This document shows positions 36,260 through 44,742 of a DNA stretch of 64,000 nt, one piece after another. Both the position numbers and the translations under genes were made by a program. The DNA lies in contig NZ_CP072426.1 in assembly GCF_017742995.1 (NCBI RefSeq), positions 248,001-312,000 on the forward strand, given 5' to 3'. The notes under the pieces are model-generated. The model was not told where the DNA came from. It ran no database searches and saw only the letters and a program-made list of their open reading frames with translations. The stretch is from Pseudoalteromonas viridis (GTDB lineage Bacteria > Pseudomonadota > Gammaproteobacteria > Enterobacterales > Alteromonadaceae). Positions within the stretch are counted from its first letter, which is position 1, and each line of letters begins with the position of its first letter.

Positions 36260-37223
36260 CAAAATTTTATGTGTGGTAGACCCGGAGACAACCATGGACA
36301 CCGCCGTGGTACAAACCCTCAAGCTGGCGCGCGATAACCAGGCCGACGTTACCTTTATCTCGGTATTAAAGGAGGCCAAACAATGGCGCGCCTTCTTTAC
36401 CAGCAAAGAAGAGTACACCAGCCAGCTAAAAGAGCTGATCGCCAACAAACGGGCCGCCATTGAAGCTAAGATCAAAGCGCTGGACTCAAACCAGGATCCC
36501 GCCATCATAGTGTGCACCGGGATCGGCTTTATTGAGATCATTAAGCGCGCGGTGGATGATCAGTACGACCTGGTGGTCAAATGCGCCGAAGACGCAGACT
36601 GGATGGATCGCATGCTGGGCAGTGAAGACATGCACTTACTGCGTAAATGCCCCTGTCCGGTGCTCATGCTTAAGCCCGGCCAGCTCGATGCCTTTGGTAA
36701 AATTCTGGCCACGGTCGACGTGAACGACAGCTTCAGAGAGCTGGATGATGAACAAGTGCAGGACAAACTCAATCAGGCAGTGATGGAATACAGCGTATCG
36801 TTAAGCCTGCCTGAACTGTCTGAGCTGCATGTTGGCAGCGCCTGGGATGCCTACGCCGAAGACTGGCTGCGCTACGGCACCTTTGCACATCAGTCGGACG
36901 AACAGGTGGATGACTATGTAGAGCAGGGGCGCAGAGACTGTGCCACTAAGCTGGCCCGGCTGGTGACAAAAATGGATGCACTGTTCGACAAGTCAGCCGT
37001 TCAGTACCTGCAACCCAAACTGCATCAGGTCAAAGGCAAAGCCAGTAAAGAGATCCCCCTGCTGGCCCAAAAACACCAGATTGACTTAATCGTGATGGGC
37101 ACAGTCGGGCGTGTCGGCATTCCTGGTTTGATAATCGGCAACACCGCCGAATCTATCCTGGAACAAACCCAGTGCTCCGTACTGGCCATTAAGCCCAAAG
37201 GCTTCCAGACCCCAATTAAATAA
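36246..37223 (+). CDS. Tandem universal stress protein (UspE-like)
   Basis: A 325-aa protein with two Usp domains. The first (about 1-145) begins FNKILCVVDPET. The second (about 155-320) begins GKILATVDVND and ends with the nucleotide-binding loop VMGTVGRVGIPGLIIGNTAESIL. The first domain's loop (KCAEDADWMDRMLGSEDMHLL) lacks the standard G-2x-G-9x-G pattern, so only the second may bind ATP. The start lies inside the antiporter gene (14-bp overlap), implying translational coupling and possible regulation of the antiporter. A terminator follows. Confidence 0.9.
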   Translation: MKRFNKILCVVDPETTMDTAVVQTLKLARDNQADVTFISVLKEAKQWRAFFTSKEEYTSQLKELIANKRAAIEAKIKALDSNQDPAIIVCTGIGFIEIIKRAVDDQYDLVVKCAEDADWMDRMLGSEDMHLLRKCPCPVLMLKPGQLDAFGKILATVDVNDSFRELDDEQVQDKLNQAVMEYSVSLSLPELSELHVGSAWDAYAEDWLRYGTFAHQSDEQVDDYVEQGRRDCATKLARLVTKMDALFDKSAVQYLQPKLHQVKGKASKEIPLLAQKHQIDLIVMGTVGRVGIPGLIIGNTAESILEQTQCSVLAIKPKGFQTPIK

Positions 37224-37242
37224 CCCGCGAGGGTAACCCACA

Positions 37243-37276
37243 GGTCCACCCGCTGACGAGTCGGTGGACCGTTTTT
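37243..37276 (+). terminator. Terminator of the antiporter-usp operon
   Basis: GGTCCACC and GGTGGACC form a perfect 8-bp stem with a 12-nt loop, followed by GTTTTT. It lies 20 bp after the usp stop. Confidence 0.85.
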
Positions 37277-37456
37277 CTGTATCACTTTTCACCTCACCAG
37301 CGTTAATACCGTTGTAAGGCTTTGCGCCTCGTACAGTCAAATGTACCCAATGAGTAAAATCTATCCCATTGTCAGCCATCATAAAATACCGTTTAATAAG
37401 GGCATAAAACCCCACTCCAGATTCTTACGGAGTTAAGTAGTTTAAAAGGAATATTG

Positions 37457-39904
37457 ATGTCAGAACATAACCCCGAACTATCCCCAGAGATCCAAGCACT
37501 GATTGAGAAAGCCCAGAGTGGTGATGCAAAATCGCAAAGTGAATTGGGCCGTGCCTATTATTTTGGTGAGGGAGTAGAGCAAAGTTTTCAACAAGCCGCT
37601 TATTGGTTCACACAAGCAGCGGAACAAGATTACCCAATCGCGCAGTGCAGCCTTGGCGTTCTGTACGAACTTGGTCAAGGCGTAACGCAAAGTGATAAGA
37701 AGGCGGTTGAGTATTATCAGTTGGCCGCAGAGCAGGGGGATGCGCGCGGTCAGTGCAACTTGGGCCTCATGTATGAAGAAGGAAAAGGCGTAGTACAAAG
37801 TGATGAGAAAGCGGTTGAGTATTACCGGTTGGCCGCTGAACAGGGAGATGCGCGCGGTCAGTGTAATCTGGGCTTTATGTATCGACAAGGAAAAGGCGTA
37901 ACGCAAAGTGATGAGAAAGCGGTTGAGTATTACCAGTTGGCCGCTGAACAGAGAGTTGCAAATGCTCAATTCAACCTAGGCTTTATGTATCGACAAGGAA
38001 AAGGCGTAGCGCAAAGTGATGAGAAAGCGGTTGAGTATTACCAGTTGGCCGCTGAACAGGGAGATGCGCGCGGTCAGTGCAACATAGGCTTTATGTATCT
38101 ACAAGGAAAAGGCGTAGCGCAAAGTAATGAAAAAGCGGTTGAGTATTACCAGTTGGCCGCTGAACAGGGAGATGCGCGCGGCCAGTGCAGCCTGGGCTTT
38201 ATGTATGAGCGCGGAAAAGGTGTAGCGCAAAGTGATGAGAAAGCGGTTAAGTATTACCAGTTGGCCGCAGAGCAGGGGGATGCAAATGCTCAGTACAACC
38301 TGGGCTTTATGTATGTAAATGGAAAAGGCGTAGCGCAAAGTGATGAGAAAGCGGTTAAGTATTACCGGTTGGCCGCTGAACAGGCAGATTCAGATGCTCA
38401 ATGCAATATGGGCTTTATGTATCTACAAGGAAAAGGTGTAGCGCAAAGTGATGAGAAAGCGGTTGAGTATTACCAGCTGGCCGCAGAGCAAGGAAATGCA
38501 GATGCTCAATGCAACATGGGCTTTATGTATCTACAAGGAAAAGGTGTAGCGCAAAGTGATGAGAAAGCGGTTGAGTATTACCAGCTGGCCGCAGAGCAAG
38601 GAAATGCGCGCGCTCAGTACAGTCTGGGCTTAATGTATCGACAAGGAAAAGGCATAGCGCAAAGTGATGAAAAAGCGGTTGAGTATTACCGGTTGGCCGC
38701 TGAACAGGGAGATGCAGATGCTCAGTACAACCTAAGCTTTATGTATGAACGCGGAAAAGGTGTAGCGCAAAGTGACGAGAAAGCCGTTGAGTCTTACAAG
38801 TTAGCTGCTGAGTACGGACACGCTCGCGCTCTACTCAACCTAGCTTACTGTTACTTTCAAGGGAAAGGAGTAGATCAAAGTTTTACAGAGACCAAAACTC
38901 TGTGCGAACAAGTATTCAAAGACCCTCAACTTAGCTTTATAGCCTATGAGCTGCACGATAGAACTGAGCGCTTTGAAAAATCAAAGTCAATAAGCACTTT
39001 GAGAGAACAGATACTCTCCCACCTTCAAGTTAAAAAACATCGTACTATGACTCATTACACCTCCTTCGATGTGGGCCAGGCCATATTACTGGAACAAAGT
39101 CCCTTCAGACTGGGCCATATCAATGCTGTAAATGACCCTAATGAAGGTAAGCTGCTATGGCAGGGGTTAGGCTATGAGCCGGAAGAGGGCAATCCGGTAT
39201 TTATCGGCTGCTTTTTACCGGACAGCGACAGCCTGAATATGTGGCGTTTTTACAGTAAAAACCACTTAAATGATGATGCCTGTGGCTGCGCCATTACTTT
39301 TAATACAGAGTGCTTTTTTGACTATCGCTTACTGGAAGAGCGGGGCAACCACACAGAGCAAGATAAAAAGGTGCCCTCATTTACCAATACCGGCCAGTCA
39401 CCTCAGGAAAGCGCTGCGTTCTACCGGGTTGTATATCTCAAAGATAATTTTAAGATACTGGGAAAGGGTGCCACCAAGCTACAAGCTTACTTCAAAGAGC
39501 TTAAGAAAGAAGTTGATAAGTTTGTCGGCAAAAACCCAACCCCCGAGAAGCTACAAGACCTTGCTTGGCTACTCGGCCCGCTGCCCTACCTGCTAAAAGA
39601 CGCCCATTATAAGGATGAGCAGGAACACAGGGTGATAGTCACGCATCTGGACTATGGTGCAAAAGAAATTAAGAGCGAAGACCCCGACTTTGCCAACGGC
39701 ACAGCACCGCGTTTGTATCTGGAGCTACACAGAGACGATCATCTTGCGCCGATTGAGTACGTGACGCTCGGGCCTAAGGCGCCGAACAAAGAGATGATGG
39801 CACCATACTGGCGCCATCAACTGGCAAGCAAGTTTGAATCGCAGCTTGCAAGACGCAAAGATAAACAGTTGAATATTAACCCCTCGCGCTGTGCTTACAA
39901 ATAG
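37457..39904 (+). CDS. Sel1-repeat protein with C-terminal DUF2971-like domain
   Basis: An 815-aa protein. The ATG at 37457 is preferred to the TTG one codon upstream, with AAAGGA 6 nt before it. Thirteen Sel1-like repeats of 36 residues cover about 23-490 (GxCNLGFMYxxGKGVAQSDEKAVEYYQLAAEQGD pattern). The C-terminal 290 residues resemble DUF2971: MTHYTSFDVGQAILL, NAVNDPNEGKLLW, SLNMWRFYSKN and KDEQEHRVIVT. Sel1 repeats bind partner proteins; DUF2971 is of unknown function and often found in phage-defence or accessory regions. There is no signal peptide. The repeat DNA is a 108-bp tandem array. The gene converges with the MNIO operon, overlapping its last gene by 10 bp. Confidence 0.85.
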   Translation: MSEHNPELSPEIQALIEKAQSGDAKSQSELGRAYYFGEGVEQSFQQAAYWFTQAAEQDYPIAQCSLGVLYELGQGVTQSDKKAVEYYQLAAEQGDARGQCNLGLMYEEGKGVVQSDEKAVEYYRLAAEQGDARGQCNLGFMYRQGKGVTQSDEKAVEYYQLAAEQRVANAQFNLGFMYRQGKGVAQSDEKAVEYYQLAAEQGDARGQCNIGFMYLQGKGVAQSNEKAVEYYQLAAEQGDARGQCSLGFMYERGKGVAQSDEKAVKYYQLAAEQGDANAQYNLGFMYVNGKGVAQSDEKAVKYYRLAAEQADSDAQCNMGFMYLQGKGVAQSDEKAVEYYQLAAEQGNADAQCNMGFMYLQGKGVAQSDEKAVEYYQLAAEQGNARAQYSLGLMYRQGKGIAQSDEKAVEYYRLAAEQGDADAQYNLSFMYERGKGVAQSDEKAVESYKLAAEYGHARALLNLAYCYFQGKGVDQSFTETKTLCEQVFKDPQLSFIAYELHDRTERFEKSKSISTLREQILSHLQVKKHRTMTHYTSFDVGQAILLEQSPFRLGHINAVNDPNEGKLLWQGLGYEPEEGNPVFIGCFLPDSDSLNMWRFYSKNHLNDDACGCAITFNTECFFDYRLLEERGNHTEQDKKVPSFTNTGQSPQESAAFYRVVYLKDNFKILGKGATKLQAYFKELKKEVDKFVGKNPTPEKLQDLAWLLGPLPYLLKDAHYKDEQEHRVIVTHLDYGAKEIKSEDPDFANGTAPRLYLELHRDDHLAPIEYVTLGPKAPNKEMMAPYWRHQLASKFESQLARRKDKQLNINPSRCAYK
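37520..38930. repeat. 108-bp coding tandem repeats (Sel1 region)
   Basis: Thirteen units of 108 bp. The central ones are almost identical at DNA level (GCGCAAAGTGATGAGAAAGC recurs every 108 bp). This suggests ongoing recombination between repeats and possible length variation. Confidence 0.92.
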
Positions 39905-40803
39905 TGCGAGGCATCTTCGGTGTTTGTAGTCGGGCGTTTGGCGCGCTCGACCACCAGCAGACCACAAGCGACGGCGGCGGGTAGCCACATGGCCAGCCGG
40001 GCTCTGAGCAGCGCGGGTTCCATGCCCTGACGACGGGCGCTGTGTACCAGTGCTTGTTCAAACGACATAGCCTGACCACAGTGGCTGAGCAAATCCGCCT
40101 GCCAGTGGGTGAGCGGCTGGGTGATCAGCCGGTAGTTTTGCCGGGTCAGGGCGATATAACGGGTTTCTCTGCCAGGCAGGGTGTGCGGATGGGCATTTTC
40201 TAACTGTTCAACCATGGGTAGCAGATCATAATCACTGACCAGTAAACGCAGGCATGGTGGCACCACCAGATTGAGCGATGCGCTGCCGCCCAGTAGTTCA
40301 AATTCATTCAATACCAATTCAGCTGGGGGTGTGTTTTCGAGCCCTTCGGCCAGCAACACCTCCGCTTTGGCACGCTCGAACCGGGCCAGTTCCACGGGCA
40401 CATCGAACATCGCGCGCTGTTTGTCGTCGAACTCCCCCTGTGGCCGGGTATTAGCCAGAAAACTGACAAACGACTTACCCAGCGTGTGCAAAGTGAATGA
40501 CCGCGACGGTAAGGTCACGATATACGCCTTGGCAAACACCTCAAAAACGTCATCGCCCATAAAGGCGCAGAGCAGGGAAAATTCTCCTTTCAGGCATTCC
40601 ACCAGTCGCATAACGTAACCGGCGGCATAGATATCCACCCGCCGCTCGGCTGGCAACTGTGGGGTCGATTTAACGCACTGTTCTAGTGTCAGGCCGTCAC
40701 GCTGACCTGCTGTAAGCAACTTTTCTGGCAAGTCGCCACGAGAAATTAAAACGTGAGACAACCAGTGCTGCAATTGGCTGAGTTGTGGGGTTGAGTACGT
40801 CAT
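39895..40803 (-). CDS. DUF2063 family partner protein of an MNIO enzyme
   Basis: A 302-aa protein with the DUF2063 (putative DNA-binding) N-terminal domain (about 5-100: LSQLQHWLSHVLISRGDLPEKLL, AERRVDIYAAGYVMRLVECL). A second domain contains LARFERAKAEVLLAEG and LLVSDYDLLPMVEQLEN. In MNIO systems (BufC/HvfC-like) this protein works with the DUF692 enzyme, probably in substrate recognition. The ATG overlaps the DUF692 stop (ATGA), the usual coupled pair. It is last in the operon and ends 10 bp into the oppositely oriented Sel1 gene. Confidence 0.88.
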   Translation of the reverse strand: MTYSTPQLSQLQHWLSHVLISRGDLPEKLLTAGQRDGLTLEQCVKSTPQLPAERRVDIYAAGYVMRLVECLKGEFSLLCAFMGDDVFEVFAKAYIVTLPSRSFTLHTLGKSFVSFLANTRPQGEFDDKQRAMFDVPVELARFERAKAEVLLAEGLENTPPAELVLNEFELLGGSASLNLVVPPCLRLLVSDYDLLPMVEQLENAHPHTLPGRETRYIALTRQNYRLITQPLTHWQADLLSHCGQAMSFEQALVHSARRQGMEPALLRARLAMWLPAAVACGLLVVERAKRPTTNTEDASHYL

Positions 40804-41792
40804 TTTGCTACCGGTTTTAAGCTGTGTGCCAGGTCTGTTTTTTGATGCATTTCCCGTACCACGGGCGTTGAAAATTTCGCCATATCGCTCTGGTGCACGG
40901 CCTGTGCAGGCATCTCGCCATTAAGTACCTGCTTTGCCTTATTCAGCTCTGCCACCAGAGTGTCAAATGGCGGAATATTGGCGTCCCACTCCAGTAGTGT
41001 CGACACGCCGCCAGTCAGCTGTTGTGCCAATGCATAAAGCGCCCAAACTTGCTGCGGTACAGGCTGGTCGTGGGTGTCAATCAGACAGTCGCCGCAATCG
41101 CTTGGGCCCGCCAGATGGATCTGCACAATCTGCTGGTGGGGCAGAGCACGAATATACGCCTCAGGATCAAAACCATGATTAAACGCACTGACAAACACAT
41201 TATTGACGTCGAGCAAAATACCACAGCCGGTAGCATTCACCAGCTCGGTAAAGAAAGCCGGTTCACTCAGGCTGGAATGGCAATACTCCAGATAGGTAGA
41301 GGGGTTTTCCAGCACAATCGGGCGCTCCAGCACTTCCTGTACTTGCTTAACCCGGCGGATAACATGAGCCAGACTTTCATCCGTCAGCGGCATGGGCAAA
41401 AGGTCGTGGCTATTTACTCCGGCAACCCCTGTCCAGCACAGATGATCCGACACCCACGCAGGCTGCACAAAATCGCTCAGTGCTTTAAGCTTGTTCAGAT
41501 AGGTAAAATCAAGCGGATCGGTACTGCCAATGTTCATTGATACGCCATGCATTACCATAGGGTAGTGTGCTCTGAGTATTTCCAGCACGTGGCGGCCATA
41601 GCCAAAATTGTCTATATAGTTTTCGCTGATGATCTCAAACCAGTCCACCGGCTTTTTTACCGTATCGTGGTCAATGCTCATCAGTTCGGGATAATGCTGG
41701 CTGCGCAAGCCAACCCCAAAACCCAGGTTCCCAGTATGAGAAAAAGAGGCTGCGGCATCGCGCCGCGCCTCCCCATTATAATTATCCGACAT
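40800..41792 (-). CDS. DUF692 multinuclear non-heme iron oxidase (MNIO)
   Basis: A 330-aa TIM-barrel enzyme. Characteristic segments are GFGVGLRSQHYPEL, WFEIISENYID, MHGVSMNIGS, VSDHLCWTG, VLENPSTYLEY, ILLDVNNVFVSAFNHG, QIHLAGPSD, IDTHDQPVP and LLEWDANIP. These carry the His, Glu, Asp and Asn ligands of the two- or three-iron site. MNIO enzymes (MbnB, TglH, BufB) oxidise cysteines of ribosomally made peptides into heterocycles or related groups, often for copper handling. The operon supplies a DUF2063 partner after it and, before it, a ferritin-like protein with a Cys-rich segment that is the obvious candidate substrate. The first 22 residues look like a flexible extension. Confidence 0.93.
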   Translation of the reverse strand: MSDNYNGEARRDAAASFSHTGNLGFGVGLRSQHYPELMSIDHDTVKKPVDWFEIISENYIDNFGYGRHVLEILRAHYPMVMHGVSMNIGSTDPLDFTYLNKLKALSDFVQPAWVSDHLCWTGVAGVNSHDLLPMPLTDESLAHVIRRVKQVQEVLERPIVLENPSTYLEYCHSSLSEPAFFTELVNATGCGILLDVNNVFVSAFNHGFDPEAYIRALPHQQIVQIHLAGPSDCGDCLIDTHDQPVPQQVWALYALAQQLTGGVSTLLEWDANIPPFDTLVAELNKAKQVLNGEMPAQAVHQSDMAKFSTPVVREMHQKTDLAHSLKPVAK

Positions 41793-41801
41793 GGCGCGTC
41801 C

Positions 41802-44051
41802 TTATGTTGAAGGTGGCAGTGCCAGACGAATGTCATCTGCTTTTGGAGGCTCTGGAATTTCACCCGTGCTCAGATCTGCCAGGCCATTGGCGTTACAATA
41901 TGCCTGCCAGGCAATCTTGTACACCGCGTCGCCTTCTTGGTAGGGCATCGGCGTTGTCTCATCTGGTGAAGCGCAATCCAATTGTGCGTCGCCGCTATCT
42001 GGGGTGATGTAGCTGATGGGTTTAAAGTGATTTTCTTTGCCATAAAAACTAAACAGCTGCATTTTATAACCATCGCTGTCGTCGGCAGGTAAGGACGGGA
42101 ATAACTGCGAGGCCGAAATAGGCACAGCACAGCCACCTAAGTTATTACACTTGTTGTCGGCCGGAGCACTCTTAATGCCTTTCGCGCCACTGGCACCGCA
42201 GCTGCCACCTGGTGTGGTGCTGTGAACAAAGCCACAGCCCCCCTGGGCTTTACAATCGTTTGAGCCTTTGCAGCTATGGAACACCTGAGCTGGCGGTAAT
42301 CCAACATTGTCAGAGGTATAACTCATCCCCTGACAGGCATGATACAAGACGCCGTCTTCCTGTGGTGCAATGCCAGTCACCAGATCCGGCGCCATCCCGG
42401 TCGTGGCCCAGCAAATAGAAACACGGTCGCCGGAGCCCCCCATTGCAGGTCCGGGGAATTCATTGGTTTGCCCCGACCAGTAGCGATCCAACGCCGTTGT
42501 CAGGCCTTTAATGGTACCGACTGCCGACTGACTGAACAGCTGGTGGGTTTCCGTCTTGCTTTTCTCTGTACGGCTCAGGTTGTTTAGTGCATTAACGATT
42601 TCATCAACGCCAGGCAAATCCGGGTGCTGCTTTTTCGCTTCATCACAGTCTCCTGGATTTAGCATGTCCTTGCTCCAGCGATTACCTTCGGCATGCCAGT
42701 CTTTCCAGGTTAAGTATCTTTCTTCTGGGTTGCTGGAGTCACTGTATTCAACGATCAATTCCAGTGTTTGCTTAAAGATCAAAAAGTGATCTTTGCGCTT
42801 ATTCATGATCCGCGCACACGCCGAACCTGAGACGGGATCTCCCGGATAATCCGCTTTAAGCGCGTCCTCGTTCGGTTGATATTTCTCCTCAACGGTATGC
42901 TTATCTTCAGATTTTTGTGCCAATAAGCTCTGCCAAGCTTTCTTAGCCCAAGTTTTATGGCCCCACCGCTTGCAGATAGTTTCAACCACGCCCTGGCCTT
43001 CGCCCTGATCGGTAATGGCATTTATGTTGTTGATTAGCTTTAACTTGAGATCATCGTAACGGTTCTCTGGCAATTCGGTTGGATTCAGCGAACCATCGAT
43101 TTTGGGGAACTGCGCCTTATAGTCTTTGTCGCCGGGGCGCACATTAAAGTAATCGCGCTGGACCGGGGAGAGCAGCTCATCGAGCAAATACGTGCCATCA
43201 TCATACTGAATTTCCAGATAGTTCCAGTAACACAGATACATATGGCCGATTGAACCAAATAGAGGCAGGTCGGTTTCAGTGTAGTCGGGTTGCCACCAGT
43301 CAAACGGGGCATTCTCAAAGTACTTAGGACGGCCATCGGCACCGGGCTTGAGGTACTGGGGCGCAATGATTTTCTGCGCGTCTTCTTCAGTTTCTTCAAT
43401 CAATAAAAACAGCAGCGCCTGCTCTTTGCTAAGCTCAGTGGCATTCACCCTGAGGTCCTGCAAACTTTCACCCTTAAAATGAGCTTTAAAGTAGTCTCTG
43501 ACTTCACGGCTCAGCTTATCCAAATCGCTGTCGCAGTCTTTAAAGTCGAGAATATGCGGGATCATGGTCTGATTGTTGTAGCACTGCCAGCCATATTGCT
43601 CATTGATCAGCGCCGGGCTGGTAAATGTGGGTGTAAACCCAAGCTTGCTGGCCATATTAGAAGCCAGTTGCAGGTGCAGCATTTCTTCAACAAACACGCT
43701 GTACACACCATTAAACACTTGCTCGTTGACGGTTAAGACATCCGTCGGTGTCGGCTTAACCTCAGCATCATATTCATCGAAGCGCCCCTCAGGCACCGTG
43801 CCTGCTTTCGCAGCTAAGCCTGGCCACCAACGCCCCGGGTATAACCCGGAATTGTCGCCAATCTGGTGCATCCCATAAATGGAATAAAGGCCTGTCATAT
43901 ACAGGGGAATGGTAAATAGCTCAACGTTGATAGCTGCCTGCGCGATGGCTTTCACACACGAGACATCGGCAGCCTTATAATCACTGCTACGTGCTTCTAT
44001 CTCTTGTATTTTTAACTCTTTTAATGCGTCTTTGTTAATTGGTTCGTTCAT
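41802..44051 (-). CDS. Ferritin-like (VioB/iminophenyl-pyruvate dimer synthase type) protein with Cys-rich segment
   Basis: A 749-aa protein. The start at 44051 (MNEPINKDALKEL) has AAGGAG 7 nt upstream. The N-terminal half contains a ferritin-like domain of the VioB/IPD-synthase type: KAIAQAAINVELFTIPLYMTG and EEMLHLQLASNMASKLG carry Glu and His typical of di-iron helices. The C-terminal part is Cys-rich: Cys at about 573, 594, 600, 606, 618, 635 and 641 (HSCKGSNDCKAQGGCGF, SCGASGAKG, KCNNLGGC), then two more near 693 and 719. No signal peptide. It is encoded 9 bp before the MNIO gene. I infer that the Cys-rich segment is modified by the MNIO enzyme, or that the protein is a companion oxidase. 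Neither is proven. Confidence 0.8.
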   Translation of the reverse strand: MNEPINKDALKELKIQEIEARSSDYKAADVSCVKAIAQAAINVELFTIPLYMTGLYSIYGMHQIGDNSGLYPGRWWPGLAAKAGTVPEGRFDEYDAEVKPTPTDVLTVNEQVFNGVYSVFVEEMLHLQLASNMASKLGFTPTFTSPALINEQYGWQCYNNQTMIPHILDFKDCDSDLDKLSREVRDYFKAHFKGESLQDLRVNATELSKEQALLFLLIEETEEDAQKIIAPQYLKPGADGRPKYFENAPFDWWQPDYTETDLPLFGSIGHMYLCYWNYLEIQYDDGTYLLDELLSPVQRDYFNVRPGDKDYKAQFPKIDGSLNPTELPENRYDDLKLKLINNINAITDQGEGQGVVETICKRWGHKTWAKKAWQSLLAQKSEDKHTVEEKYQPNEDALKADYPGDPVSGSACARIMNKRKDHFLIFKQTLELIVEYSDSSNPEERYLTWKDWHAEGNRWSKDMLNPGDCDEAKKQHPDLPGVDEIVNALNNLSRTEKSKTETHQLFSQSAVGTIKGLTTALDRYWSGQTNEFPGPAMGGSGDRVSICWATTGMAPDLVTGIAPQEDGVLYHACQGMSYTSDNVGLPPAQVFHSCKGSNDCKAQGGCGFVHSTTPGGSCGASGAKGIKSAPADNKCNNLGGCAVPISASQLFPSLPADDSDGYKMQLFSFYGKENHFKPISYITPDSGDAQLDCASPDETTPMPYQEGDAVYKIAWQAYCNANGLADLSTGEIPEPPKADDIRLALPPST

Positions 44052-44193
44052 GAACTTGCTCCTTCGTGACGGTAACCTGCTGCCTGTGGTTTGCTTCACA
44101 GCAGCAGAGCTTATAAAAGGTAGTTCACAACAAAAGAAATTCCTATTACACCCTATTACTCAAAGAGCGGAGTGTGCAAAAGAACAAAGATAA

Positions 44194-44580
44194 TCAACGG
44201 CGCCGTTCAATCTCACAGAGATCAGACGCCTGGCTGGCGCAGTAATGTGACTGTTTGACTTGAGATGTAGCCCTGTCGGCACTCAGCTTTGCTTCGGCAT
44301 CAATATCAATACCGTTCGCCAGACAGGCTTCTTTGTAGGCTTGATGTTGTTGGGCTTTTACAACCCCGTTGGACAAGGCCACTGCCAGGCCACCAACCAG
44401 TTCTAGTTCATGAAAAACCAGGTTGCTGGCAGCGCGGGGAGCCATTTCTATACTGGTCGATTCTTTGTACACACCGCAGTATTCATCAAAACTGACTTCG
44501 GTGTGCGACACAAAAACACACCCCGACAACAACAAAGCCCCACTCCCCCATAACGTGTATTTCCCTGACAACATAATCAT
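44194..44580 (-). CDS. Small hypothetical lipoprotein
   Basis: 128 aa with a lipoprotein signal (LWGSGALLLSGC, Cys21) and a short mature domain containing four further Cys (YCGVYKE, EACLANG, HYCASQASDLCEI), which may form disulfides. Two in-frame ATGs, 6 bp apart, are possible. Family not recognised. It lies 142 bp before the ferritin-like gene on the same strand and could share its transcript, although the gap allows a separate promoter. Confidence 0.65.
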   Translation of the reverse strand: MIMLSGKYTLWGSGALLLSGCVFVSHTEVSFDEYCGVYKESTSIEMAPRAASNLVFHELELVGGLAVALSNGVVKAQQHQAYKEACLANGIDIDAEAKLSADRATSQVKQSHYCASQASDLCEIERRR

Positions 44581-44742
44581 TATTATCCGTATTTATTACT
44601 TTGAGATAAGAGTATGCAGGGCGCTTAAAGAATACAACGGGGTACTACATAAATCTGACGTAAACTAACATCTGCTGACATTTAGCAGGGCAACAGAGCG
44701 TAAAGCCCCTTTACACTCTGTTGGTAAGGCTAATCAGAGAAA

